From Sphingobium sp. (lineage in GTDB: Bacteria; Pseudomonadota; Alphaproteobacteria; Sphingomonadales; Sphingomonadaceae), in the NCBI GenBank assembly GCA_020051025.1, contig JAGVJS010000204.1:1-8013 (forward strand): a stretch of 8,013 nucleotides of DNA, given 5' to 3'. Below, piece by piece: positions 1 through 6,819 of this stretch (the stretch's first letter is position 1; each line of letters begins with the position of its first letter). The notes beneath the pieces are model-generated. The model made no database searches. It was not told where the DNA came from and saw only the letters and a program-made list of their open reading frames with translations. Both the position numbers and the translations under genes were made by a program.

Positions 1-84
1 CTGAAAATCCTTCCAGGGGAGCGCGTCCCGATCATGGTGGCGACCGTCCCGAACGCTCCCTGTTGGCAGCGCCCCGTCCGGTGA
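1..84 (+). CDS. Possible 3' end of a plus-strand gene of unknown function (partial)
   Basis: Frame 1 is open from the window edge to a TGA at 82-84 and gives 27 residues ending in CWQRPVR. Third codon positions in this frame are strongly G/C, as in the real genes of the window. The other open plus frame, which reads on to about 200, has roughly even third-position composition and runs into the kinase gene antisense. The stop is followed at once by an inverted repeat that could be a terminator. The product cannot be recognised from so few residues. The stretch could equally be non-coding. Confidence 0.3.
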   Translation: MKILPGERVPIMVATVPNAPCWQRPVR

Positions 85-128
85 AAAGCCCTCTAGGCGC
101 GACAGCTGAGTCGGTCAATGGCTTTTTC
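84..128. terminator. Candidate bidirectional terminator between convergent gene ends
   Basis: AAAAGCC at 84-90 is complementary to GGCTTTT at 120-126. Inside the loop a second small stem, CGAC 100-103 with GTCG 110-113, can form. The right arm continues as a short T run on the plus strand, and the left arm gives CTTTT on the minus strand. The structure could therefore end transcription from both sides: the possible plus-strand gene ending at 84 and the histidine kinase ending at 153. The loop is long for a classical intrinsic terminator and the stem is short, so this is a moderate call. Confidence 0.4.
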
Positions 129-152
129 AAAAAAATGTCATCCGCGCTTTCC

Positions 153-1727
153 TCAGGGCACCAATGGGCAAAGAAGCCTGAAATGCGCGCCCTGGGATGA
201 TATCTCGAGAGAAAGTGCACCACGATAGGCCTCCAGCAAGGAGCGAGCGATCGCCAGGCCCAGGCCAGTACCGCCCTGCTCCCGCTTACTGGTGAAGAAG
301 GGATCGAATATCTTCTCCCGGTCCGCCTGGGGGATACCTGAACCGTCATCAACGAGATCGAACCGTGCGAGGCCATCTTCCATGGAGACGCCGATCTCAA
401 TCCTGCTCGCCCCGGCCTGCCGTGCATTTTCAGCCAGGGTCGTCAGAATTGCTTCCAGCGCACTCGGATTGATCGCCAATATCGGCGGTGGCTCAGGCAG
501 ATTTACAGCGACCGTGAATCCTCGCCCGCCAAGCGCATCGGCTATCGCCGCCAAAATCGGAGCTGCCGCCGCTTTGGCATCCTGCTCGCCTACCAGTACG
601 TCAGCCCTGGCCAATTCCATCAAACGCCGCACAAGCCGGGACAAGCGCTCCGCATCGGCCGCCATATTGGCAAGAAACCGTGTCCGGTCGGCCACCAACA
701 TATCTGCGCCATGATCCTGCAACAGCTCGATCGCGCCTGAAATGGCTGCGAGCGGCGTCTTGAATTCATGACTGACCGAAGAGGCGAAATCGCGCAGATA
801 GCGCGACCGCTTCTCGATACTATCGGCCATCTGCTCGAAATCCTCGAACAGGGTCCGAATCTCCACGACCTGTAAAGAAGGGTGACGTGGCGCGATGCGG
901 CGGCCAGATGCGAGACTGCGTGTGGCACGGCTCAGTCCCTCGATCGGTCGCACGATCGCGCGCGACAAGATAGCGGAAAGGAAAAGGAGCAGCAGAAAGA
1001 TCGTTACCACACCCAACAGGATCTTGCCCCTGTCCTCATAGAGGCCGAGAAACAGCGCCCGCGGCGAGCGGGACAGGAGAAGCACCGCGACGACCTTGCC
1101 ATCGACCCGGATTGGTCGCGCATGATGCAGCCTGATGTACCCGGCGCGGCTCAGCCAGGTCAGCGGATAGGGCGCGACATAACCTTCATTCCGCCGCAGC
1201 ACCGTCACCGCCCTGCCCGCCAGCGCCGCCTTAATCTCCGGCAGGATTGCCAGGCTCCTGCCTCCATCCTGACCGTTCAGCACCAGCCCCTGCCGATCCA
1301 GGATAAGGATGGAGGATAGGGTGGTGAGTTTGGTTTCCTGAAAGGCGGGCATCATCCGACGCGCGATATCCACCGCCAAACCGTCGGGACGCTCCTGTGT
1401 CTGGGCCGCAGGCGGACGAGGCGGCAATATTGGCGAGGCGCGCAAGTCCACCTCCGTCATGCGATCATGATAACGGACAGCCGCAATTGGCCGGGCTTCG
1501 GGGACCGCGCTATCTTTGGCCACCACAGCCGCACTGGCAGCCAGCGCAGCCCCCTGTGCCACCAGTTCTGCCTCCGTCCGACGCACAAGCGCATTTTCAT
1601 AGACCCGCAGGAAGATCGCCCCCAGGCCCGGCAGCGCCGCAACGAACAATAATGTCCCCAACAAAATGGTACGCAGCCGCAGAACCGGCCAATAGCGGGT
1701 GATCCATGCCTTCATCGTCAGGATCAT
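153..1727 (-). CDS. Membrane sensor histidine kinase (CreC-like layout)
   Basis: This is the sensor half of a two-component system with the regulator just upstream. The 524-aa product has a short cytoplasmic start, a first membrane helix at about residues 21-41 and a periplasmic region at about 42-233. A stretch at 138-220 looks like a Cache/PAS-type sensor (SSILILDRQGLVLNG and a following strand VVAVLLLSR). A second helix lies at about 234-256 and a HAMP-like linker at about 255-308. The HisKA box is SVSHEFKTPLAAIS, with phospho-acceptor His320. The HATPase_c domain has an N box (ENARQAGA, 433-440), a G1 box (DDGSGIP, 460-466), an F box (DPFFTS, 475-480) and a G2 box (GGTGLGLA, 485-492). All catalytic motifs are intact. 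The gene begins 10 bp after the regulator's stop. No clear Shine-Dalgarno precedes Met1 or Met5 (1715), so translation is probably coupled to the regulator and the start is uncertain by four codons. The signal sensed is unknown. The layout resembles E. coli CreC, but the sequence does not prove orthology. Confidence 0.93.
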   Translation of the reverse strand: MILTMKAWITRYWPVLRLRTILLGTLLFVAALPGLGAIFLRVYENALVRRTEAELVAQGAALAASAAVVAKDSAVPEARPIAAVRYHDRMTEVDLRASPILPPRPPAAQTQERPDGLAVDIARRMMPAFQETKLTTLSSILILDRQGLVLNGQDGGRSLAILPEIKAALAGRAVTVLRRNEGYVAPYPLTWLSRAGYIRLHHARPIRVDGKVVAVLLLSRSPRALFLGLYEDRGKILLGVVTIFLLLLFLSAILSRAIVRPIEGLSRATRSLASGRRIAPRHPSLQVVEIRTLFEDFEQMADSIEKRSRYLRDFASSVSHEFKTPLAAISGAIELLQDHGADMLVADRTRFLANMAADAERLSRLVRRLMELARADVLVGEQDAKAAAAPILAAIADALGGRGFTVAVNLPEPPPILAINPSALEAILTTLAENARQAGASRIEIGVSMEDGLARFDLVDDGSGIPQADREKIFDPFFTSKREQGGTGLGLAIARSLLEAYRGALSLEISSQGAHFRLLCPLVP

Positions 1728-1737
1728 GCAGCTAACG

Positions 1738-2463
1738 TCATGCCGATGGTGCCGTCCCGCTGCACCCGCCCAGCCGATAGCCGATTCCGGCGCGCGTCTC
1801 GATCAGATCAACGCCGCCGACCTCTGCAAACTTACGGCGCAGGTTGCGGATATGGCTGTCCACGGTCCGGTCGGTCAGGGCGAAGCCCGGCCCCCGGAAC
1901 CGGTCGATGATCTGGTCGCGGGAAAAGATGCGCGCAGGCATGGCCAACAAGGTGCGCAATATGGTGAATTCCGTCACCGTCAGGCTGATTTCCGCCTGCT
2001 GCCAGCGCGCCGACCAGCTTTCGGTGTCAAGGCTGAGTAAGCCATGGCGCATGACGCCGACATTCTCGACCACTGGCGGCTTGGCGGCGGTGCGACGCAG
2101 GATCGCCATCGACCGCGCCACCACTTCGCGGGGCGAAAAGGGCTTCACCACATAATCGTCGCCCCCCAACTCTATGCCGAGCACCCGATCAATCTCATCG
2201 TCGCGCGAGGAAAGGAAGAAGATCGGCACATCGTCCTGCGCCCGCAGCCGGCGGCAAACCTCCAGCCCGTCCATGCGCGGCATGTTGATGTCTAGGATGA
2301 CGAGGTCGGGCCGTTGTCGCTCAACCTGCGTCAGCGCTTCTTCCCCATCGGCGGCCTCGACAGTGTCCAATCCCGCCTTCCCGAAGGCGAAGACGAGCAA
2401 CTGGCGAATGTGGGGATCGTCGTCGACGATCAGGATGGTGCTGGGCATGGGATACATGATCAT
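1738..2463 (-). CDS. OmpR/PhoB-family response regulator
   Basis: This is a 241-aa DNA-binding response regulator and the cognate partner of the adjacent kinase. The receiver domain spans about residues 9-124. It has the acidic pocket in IVDDDPH (Asp14-16), the phospho-acceptor Asp58 in VILDINMP, the switch Ser in FLSSRDD (about 85) and Lys107 in VVKPF. The C-terminal winged helix, about 138-232, has the typical LTVTEFTILRTLL segment and a recognition helix near DRTVDSHIRNLRRKF, ending ETRAGIGYRLGG. The start at 2463 was chosen because its ATG overlaps the TGA of the preceding membrane-protein gene (ATGA), with AGGAG at 2474-2478 ten bases upstream. An in-frame extension to 2721 lies wholly inside the upstream gene and has no family similarity. 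Met3 (2457) and Met6 (2448) are less likely starts. Operators are unknown. Autoregulation of the operon is an inference from gene order. Confidence 0.95.
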   Translation of the reverse strand: MIMYPMPSTILIVDDDPHIRQLLVFAFGKAGLDTVEAADGEEALTQVERQRPDLVILDINMPRMDGLEVCRRLRAQDDVPIFFLSSRDDEIDRVLGIELGGDDYVVKPFSPREVVARSMAILRRTAAKPPVVENVGVMRHGLLSLDTESWSARWQQAEISLTVTEFTILRTLLAMPARIFSRDQIIDRFRGPGFALTDRTVDSHIRNLRRKFAEVGGVDLIETRAGIGYRLGGCSGTAPSA

Positions 2464-4079
2464 TTCCCGATCTCTCCTGTCAACGTCCGAACAGCCTTGG
2501 GATCGACAGAATTGGGTTGGGTTTGAGGTTGAGATGGCGGTGCAGGCATCACCGGTGCAGCGGGCGCTCGACGGGTTGGCGCGCAGTCCTTCCAGCCGGG
2601 CGAAGGCTCTGGCGGCGTATTTGTCTTGAGAAGCTGCGCGACATGATCGAGCCGCTTTTGCCCTATGAGGGTCCAGCCATTCTCCTGCTCTTCCTCCAGC
2701 CGACCATGGAGCCGTCTCCACAGAAATTGTACGCGGTCGTTAAACGCCGGCTGAAGATCGGGTCGCTGCGCCAATTCTAGCAGCGGTATCAGAGCCGAAT
2801 CCCCCAGATCACTCAAATAGCAAAGATCGAGCGCGACGCCTCGGCCGCCAACTTCGCGAGCATGGCGGACATTCCATTGGGCAGTGATCGCGCCCAGATC
2901 CACGAAACTCACAACAGCCATAACCAACCCCGCCGCCGCCCAATTGACGTTGATGAGCCAGGCCGCGCTGCGATCGCGCAACAGTCGCCAGCAGATGGTG
3001 GCAAGACCGAAGCCGACCAGTGCCATCCAGATCAGCGCAGCGATACGCAGCCGGGTCAGCGAATAGGCATCGATATAATCGATCGTGCGCAACATGGAGG
3101 AAGCGACGAGAATGACGTTCTGCCCAATCCAGAGCAGCACCAGCCTGCGGATAGCAGGCACCCGCGCCGTTTCCGATCCGGGCCGCAACGTCACCAGCAC
3201 AAATAGTGCCGCCAATAGCGCCGTTGCAATTAACGGATAGGCACCGCGATGCGCGTAGTCGGCCATGGTCATACCGGCGGGCAACGGCGCCAAGCCCCAG
3301 AGCCAAGTGGCATCCATCAGATTCTGTGCCGCGAAGAGCAGGTTGAAGAGGATCAGTGAAAGCGTCACCGACACAACGGACACACCGGGTAGCGCCAGAT
3401 CGCCCTGTCCGCCAAAGCCAGGCAGCAAGCGGCGGCCCAGTCGAGGGCGCAAAAGGCTCCAGACGGCGATGAACAGCAAAACCCAGAACAGGACACGCAC
3501 GAACAGCGACATGGACAGTTCGGGCAAGAAGAAGGCATCGAAGAATTGTTCGATCAAAGGGTTGGCCGCTGCAAACAGACAAAGGATCACGGTGCTGCCG
3601 ATCAGCGGCAACGCCAAAGTGCCAATCGCGGCATGCAAATTCCAGCCCCCCGATCGTCCCGCCGCGCGAACCTTGAGCAGGCGGCGCGCGTCGATCAACG
3701 GTACGAACGGCGCGCGCAGTCCATGCAGCACCAGACGCTGGAACCAGCGCCAGCCATCATCGAAGCGCTTTGTCGCCGGCAGCAGCGCCGCCATCGCCGC
3801 TGCTATCCAGAACAATGTCCAGGCCAGCAGGCATGCGTCATATAACAAGGCAACGCTGAACAGACCGGCTGCCGCCAGCGCCACCCAGGCCCGTTGGTCG
3901 TGCCGCACCGCCGGTCGCCCGATCACCAGTGCGCCCAGCACCGCCAGCGTGAACAGGCCAAGATAGCCGCCATAGAAATGCCGCTGGTAGAAGAGCCAGT
4001 CACCCAATCCGACGATCAGCAAGGCCGGCAGCAGTTTCCAGCGGAAGCGCGCGATGAGGCGCAGGGTAGAAGCAGGCAT
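2460..4079 (-). CDS. Polytopic membrane protein, DUF4153/DUF4173 family
   Basis: This is a 539-aa inner-membrane protein with about 11 hydrophobic segments, roughly at residues 16-30, 38-54, 64-82, 84-100, 148-172, 193-210, 233-255, 280-298, 310-330, 345-366 and 378-398. The stretch FNLLFAAQNLMDATWLW (245-261) followed by MADYAHRGAYPLI (272-284), and later YIDAYSLTRLR (335-345), matches my recollection of the conserved core of DUF4153/DUF4173 proteins, whose function is unknown. After the last helix comes a soluble tail of about 140 residues: an alpha-helical part (412-486), then a proline-rich low-complexity stretch (489-522). The start is supported by AGGGAGA at 4087-4093, seven bases before the ATG. 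It is the first gene of the operon with the response regulator and kinase, and its stop overlaps the regulator's start. It may act with, or be controlled by, that two-component pair. A role in the envelope is an inference. Confidence 0.85.
   Translation of the reverse strand: MPASTLRLIARFRWKLLPALLIVGLGDWLFYQRHFYGGYLGLFTLAVLGALVIGRPAVRHDQRAWVALAAAGLFSVALLYDACLLAWTLFWIAAAMAALLPATKRFDDGWRWFQRLVLHGLRAPFVPLIDARRLLKVRAAGRSGGWNLHAAIGTLALPLIGSTVILCLFAAANPLIEQFFDAFFLPELSMSLFVRVLFWVLLFIAVWSLLRPRLGRRLLPGFGGQGDLALPGVSVVSVTLSLILFNLLFAAQNLMDATWLWGLAPLPAGMTMADYAHRGAYPLIATALLAALFVLVTLRPGSETARVPAIRRLVLLWIGQNVILVASSMLRTIDYIDAYSLTRLRIAALIWMALVGFGLATICWRLLRDRSAAWLINVNWAAAGLVMAVVSFVDLGAITAQWNVRHAREVGGRGVALDLCYLSDLGDSALIPLLELAQRPDLQPAFNDRVQFLWRRLHGRLEEEQENGWTLIGQKRLDHVAQLLKTNTPPEPSPGWKDCAPTRRAPAAPVMPAPPSQPQTQPNSVDPKAVRTLTGEIGK
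2474..2478 (-). promoter_or_regulatory. Ribosome binding site of the response regulator, inside the upstream gene
   Basis: AGGAG on the minus strand lies 10 bases before the ATG at 2463, within the last codons of the DUF4153-family gene. Together with the ATGA overlap it fixes the regulator's start and indicates translational coupling. Confidence 0.6.
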
Positions 4080-4086
4080 GATCTTG

Positions 4087-4104
4087 TCTCCCTGAAGGTT
4101 CAGG
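4087..4104 (-). promoter_or_regulatory. Inverted repeat overlapping the Shine-Dalgarno of the DUF4153-family gene
   Basis: CCTGAA (4091-4096) and TTCAGG (4099-4104) form a perfect 6-bp dyad around a GG. On the minus strand its distal arm runs straight into the ribosome binding site AGGGAGA (4093-4087), sharing three bases with it. It could be an operator for a dimeric regulator, or it could be coincidence. With a two-base centre an RNA hairpin would have to open a pair or two. No good -35/-10 pair was found for this operon in the spacer. Confidence 0.4.
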
Positions 4105-4274
4105 CAGGATGCGGCGATGCCAAGCAGATCAGGGGGTGGTGTCGATCAATAGTTGGCGCAGCCCTGATGCAGATGATGTGCAGGACAGACAGCAAGGCAC
4201 GCAATTCTGCGGAAAAGCCCGAAAGGCCCGCAGCCTGCCATCCGGCGGCGCTGCCGGCGCGCTCCATTCACCGC

Positions 4275-4304
4275 TTGCCAGTGTCACCTCGCCGCCCCTA
4301 ATTT
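4275..4304 (+). promoter_or_regulatory. Candidate sigma70-type promoter of the vWA lipoprotein gene
   Basis: TTGCCA at 4275-4280 is one mismatch from the -35 consensus. TAATTT at 4299-4304, after an 18-bp spacer, fits the TAnnnT pattern of a -10 element but only weakly. The start of transcription would fall near 4311, giving a very short leader of about 20 bases before the ATG at 4334. The spacer between the divergent genes (4080-4333) holds no other good candidate on this strand. Confidence 0.4.
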
Positions 4305-4305
4305 C

Positions 4306-4326
4306 TCTCTACTGCAACAGTGGAGA
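4306..4326 (+). promoter_or_regulatory. Hairpin/dyad that includes the vWA gene's Shine-Dalgarno
   Basis: TCTCTACTG (4306-4314) and CAGTGGAGA (4318-4326) form a 9-bp stem with a single G-T wobble around a CAA loop. The right arm contains the ribosome binding site GGAGA (4322-4326), seven bases before the ATG. In DNA it is an imperfect dyad near the predicted transcription start, so it may be an operator. In RNA it could hide the ribosome binding site if the transcript starts at or before its left arm. The dyad is seen directly. Its function is inferred. Confidence 0.45.
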
Positions 4327-4333
4327 AACCAGC

Positions 4334-5875
4334 ATGCGCACACGCACGGTCCTTGCTTTCGCCATACTGCCCGGCCTGATCCTGACCGGATGCAGCCAGC
4401 CGCCCAGCAGCCAGATCCATGACGAAATCGTCAGCGGCGCAATCCCCGCTTCTGGTACGGAACGCTATGACGGCCATCCGGTCAGCCCGATCCATCAGGT
4501 CGCCAGCGACCCCGTCTCCACCTTTGCGGTGGATGTGGATACAGGTGCCTATACCAATGTCCGCCGCATGTTGTTCGGTGGCCAGAGCGTCCCGACCGAC
4601 GCGGTGCGGACCGAGGAGATGATCAACTATTTCCGCTACGCCTACCCTCTGCCTGATGATCGCGACGCTCCGTTCAGTGTGACGACCGACATGTCGACCA
4701 CGCCCTGGAATCCGAATACGCGGCTGCTGCGCGTCGGCTTGCGTGGCTATGATGTCGCCCGGTCGCAACGGCCACCGGCCAATCTGGTCATCATGGTCGA
4801 TGTATCGGGATCGATGCAGGACGCCGACAAGCTGCCGCTGGTGAAGAAGGCTCTGTCCACGCTGGCCGACGGGCTGCGCCCTGACGACAGCGTGTCGATC
4901 ATCACCTATGCCGGCTGGGTCGAAACACTGGTCGAGGGCAGCCACGATCCGGCGGAAATCAAGGCGGCGCTGGACGGACTGGACGCGGAGGGTGCGACAG
5001 CGGGCGGCCCGGCGCTGGCCATGGCCTATGACCTGGCGCGCGCCCATCGCATATCCGGCGGTATCAATCGCATCATCATGGCGACGGATGGCGATTTCAA
5101 TGTCGGTCTGTCCGACCAGCAGGGGCTGGAGGATATGGTGAAGCAAAATCGGGAAGACGGCATCACGCTCACCACGCTGGGCTTTGGCCAGGGCAATTAT
5201 AATGATACGATGATGGAGGCTGTGGCGGATCTGGGCAATGGCAACCACGCCTATATCGACAGCGCCATAGAAGCGCGGAGGGTGTTGAGCGAGGAATTGT
5301 CCTCCACCCTTTTCACCATCGCGAAAGATGTGAAGGTGCAGGTGGAGTTCAACCCGGCGGCCATCAGCCAGTACCGGCTGATCGGCTATGAAAATCGCGC
5401 CTTGGCGGAAGAGGATTTTGCCGACGATCGCGTCGATGCCGGCGAGATTGGCGCCAGCCATCAGGTGACCGCCATCTATGAGGTCGTGCCGACCGGGGAA
5501 ATAGGCTGGACCTCGCCCCGTAAATATGCGGCCAACCGAGCACTAGTCGGAATGCGTGATACCGGCGAAATGGCGACGGTCCGCCTGCGCTACAAATTGC
5601 CGGAGGGCGAGACGAGCCGGCTGATCGAGCGTCCCATTCCCGCCAGCCTGATCGCGACCGCCAGCCGGCCACAAGGCGACATGGCCTTTGCCGTGGCAGT
5701 CGCGGCCTTCGGCCAGAAACTGCGAGGGGACGCGAAGCTGGACAGGTTCGATTATTCAGACATCGCCCGGCTGGCTGGCCCACAATCCGATTATTGGCGG
5801 CAGGAACTTGTGCAGCTGACCAGCCTGGCGGCATCGGGACGCCGATCGGGCTGGAACGGGGACGCGGGGGGCTGA
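4334..5875 (+). CDS. YfbK-type von Willebrand factor A domain lipoprotein
   Basis: This is a 513-aa surface or periplasmic lipoprotein. The signal peptide ends in the lipobox LTGC, so Cys20 would be lipidated. Ser follows at +2, compatible with outer-membrane sorting. Domains in order are a vWF N-terminal segment (about 50-145, with DVDTGAYTNVRRML and RTEEMINYFRY), the vWA domain (about 150-330) and the C-terminal DUF3520-type domain (about 335-508). The MIDAS metal site is complete: DVSGS (Asp156, Ser158, Ser160), Thr222 in GATAGG, and Asp252 in ATDGDFNVG. This arrangement is that of E. coli YfbK, whose role is not well defined; vWA domains usually bind protein ligands through a divalent metal. 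The start at 4334 has GGAGA seven bases upstream and begins the signal peptide. An in-frame extension to 4109 would cross the promoter region and bury the signal. The gene is divergent from the DUF4153/two-component operon, which suggests joint regulation. Confidence 0.92.
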   Translation: MRTRTVLAFAILPGLILTGCSQPPSSQIHDEIVSGAIPASGTERYDGHPVSPIHQVASDPVSTFAVDVDTGAYTNVRRMLFGGQSVPTDAVRTEEMINYFRYAYPLPDDRDAPFSVTTDMSTTPWNPNTRLLRVGLRGYDVARSQRPPANLVIMVDVSGSMQDADKLPLVKKALSTLADGLRPDDSVSIITYAGWVETLVEGSHDPAEIKAALDGLDAEGATAGGPALAMAYDLARAHRISGGINRIIMATDGDFNVGLSDQQGLEDMVKQNREDGITLTTLGFGQGNYNDTMMEAVADLGNGNHAYIDSAIEARRVLSEELSSTLFTIAKDVKVQVEFNPAAISQYRLIGYENRALAEEDFADDRVDAGEIGASHQVTAIYEVVPTGEIGWTSPRKYAANRALVGMRDTGEMATVRLRYKLPEGETSRLIERPIPASLIATASRPQGDMAFAVAVAAFGQKLRGDAKLDRFDYSDIARLAGPQSDYWRQELVQLTSLAASGRRSGWNGDAGG

Positions 5876-5885
5876 TCCCGCGTCC
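5860..5885. terminator. GC-rich hairpin at the convergent vWA/pirin gene ends
   Basis: GGACGCGGG (5860-5868) is perfectly complementary to CCCGCGTCC (5877-5885), giving a 9-bp stem with an 8-base loop that contains the vWA stop codon TGA (5873-5875). No T tract follows on either strand, so it is not a classical intrinsic terminator. It could still act as a transcription barrier or a 3'-end stabiliser between the two convergent genes, whose stops are 19 bp apart. Confidence 0.45.
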
Positions 5886-5894
5886 TCTGATCGA

Positions 5895-6791
5895 TCAGGC
5901 CGGGAGCGGGATGAACTCGCTCTCGTCCGGGACTTTGGCGAAACGCTGCGCCTGCCAATCGGCCTTGGCCTGTTCGATGCGGTCGGCCGAAGAGGATACG
6001 AAGTTCCAGTAGATGTTGCGCTTTTCCGGCAGCGGTTCGCCGCCCAGCAGCATCAGACGCGCTCCGCCCGTGGCCCGCAATATGATTTCCGCGCCGGGCT
6101 TGAACACCACCAACTCGCCGGTTGCAAAGCCGCCGGTCTGGCCTATCACTTCGACCTCGCCCGCCACCACATAGATGGCACGTTCGATATGCTCGGCCTT
6201 CAACTGATAGCGCGCGCCGTCCCGAAGAAAGATGTCGGCATAAACCATGTCGGAGAAGGTCTTGACCGGCGACATCAGCCCATCGGAACTCCCCGCGATC
6301 AGGGTCAGGCGCGTGCCGGCGTCTTCGATCGTCGGGATTTCCTGCGCCTTGTGGTGGGAGAAGCCGGGATCAACCTCCTCATATTGCGTCGGCAATGCGA
6401 CCCAGGTTTGTAGACCGAACAGCTTGCCGCCCCTGGCGCGAACGTCATCGGACGTGCGCTCGCTATGCACGATGCCGCTGCCTGCGGTCATCCAGTTGAC
6501 CTCGCCCGGCCGGATGGACTGGACCGACCCGACGGAATCACGATGCAATATCTCGCCCTCCAGCAGGTAGGTGACGGTGGCGAGGCCGATATGCGGATGC
6601 GGGCGCACGTCCAGCCCTTCGCCGCTGTTGAACACCGCCTCCCCCATCTGGTCGAAGAAGATGAAAGGGCCGACCATGCGGCGATGCGCCGAAGGCAGCG
6701 CACGGCGAACGGTGAAGCCGTCGCCCAGGTCTCGGACCGGCGGCAGGATGATCATGTCGACGGCGTCGATATCGGAAGAGCGGATGGACAT
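5895..6791 (-). CDS. Pirin-family bicupin protein
   Basis: This is a 298-aa cytoplasmic bicupin of typical pirin length. The N-terminal cupin (about residues 15-135) keeps the four metal ligands in the family pattern: His65 and His67 in RPHPHIGLATVTYL, and His109 and Glu111 in GSGIVHSER. The second, Pirin_C-type cupin (about 175-282) lacks a metal set. The C terminus NFVSSSADRIEQAKADWQ is characteristic. Pirins bind Fe or another metal. Some are quercetinases and others act as redox-linked partner proteins, and the sequence does not decide which applies here. The start at 6791 follows GAAAGG (6802-6807, ten bases away) and gives the expected N terminus. A longer in-frame reading from 6890 runs into the upstream gene. 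Pirin is probably co-transcribed with the 106-aa gene 28 bp upstream and converges on the vWA gene. Confidence 0.95.
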   Translation of the reverse strand: MSIRSSDIDAVDMIILPPVRDLGDGFTVRRALPSAHRRMVGPFIFFDQMGEAVFNSGEGLDVRPHPHIGLATVTYLLEGEILHRDSVGSVQSIRPGEVNWMTAGSGIVHSERTSDDVRARGGKLFGLQTWVALPTQYEEVDPGFSHHKAQEIPTIEDAGTRLTLIAGSSDGLMSPVKTFSDMVYADIFLRDGARYQLKAEHIERAIYVVAGEVEVIGQTGGFATGELVVFKPGAEIILRATGGARLMLLGGEPLPEKRNIYWNFVSSSADRIEQAKADWQAQRFAKVPDESEFIPLPA

Positions 6792-6819
6792 TGGGACGGT
6801 GCCTTTCGGAAGAATGAGA

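Noticed and set aside
33..35. Minus-strand ATG at 35 as the start of a gene leaving the window to the left
   Set aside because: Only 11 codons are visible and the ribosome site is weak. There is not enough to support a gene.
2464..2721. N-terminal extension of the response regulator by 86 residues
   Set aside because: The extension lies entirely within the upstream gene and has no family similarity. The ATGA start with its ribosome site fits the receiver domain exactly.
2809..3582. Minus-strand open frame of 257 codons inside the DUF4153-family gene
   Set aside because: It is an alternative frame of the membrane-protein gene with a Cys/Arg-rich translation. The main frame has the helices, the start site and the overlap with the regulator.
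4166..4183. Tandem GATGCAG / GATGTGCAG as a response-regulator direct repeat
   Set aside because: The copies are imperfect and 9 bp apart, short of the usual spacing for OmpR-class regulators. Chance is likely.
4267..4287. TTCAC (4267) and GTCAC (4283) as a CreB-type box
   Set aside because: The half-sites are 16 bp apart from start to start instead of 11, and the second is not TTCAC. This is not a cre box.
4109..4333. Upstream start for the vWA protein
   Set aside because: It would cover the divergent regulatory spacer and place a lipoprotein signal in the middle of the protein.
4298..5461. Long minus-strand open frame of 387 codons opposite the vWA gene
   Set aside because: It is the antisense shadow of a well-recognised gene in high-GC DNA. 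Its translation is rich in His, Arg and Gln and has no domain logic.
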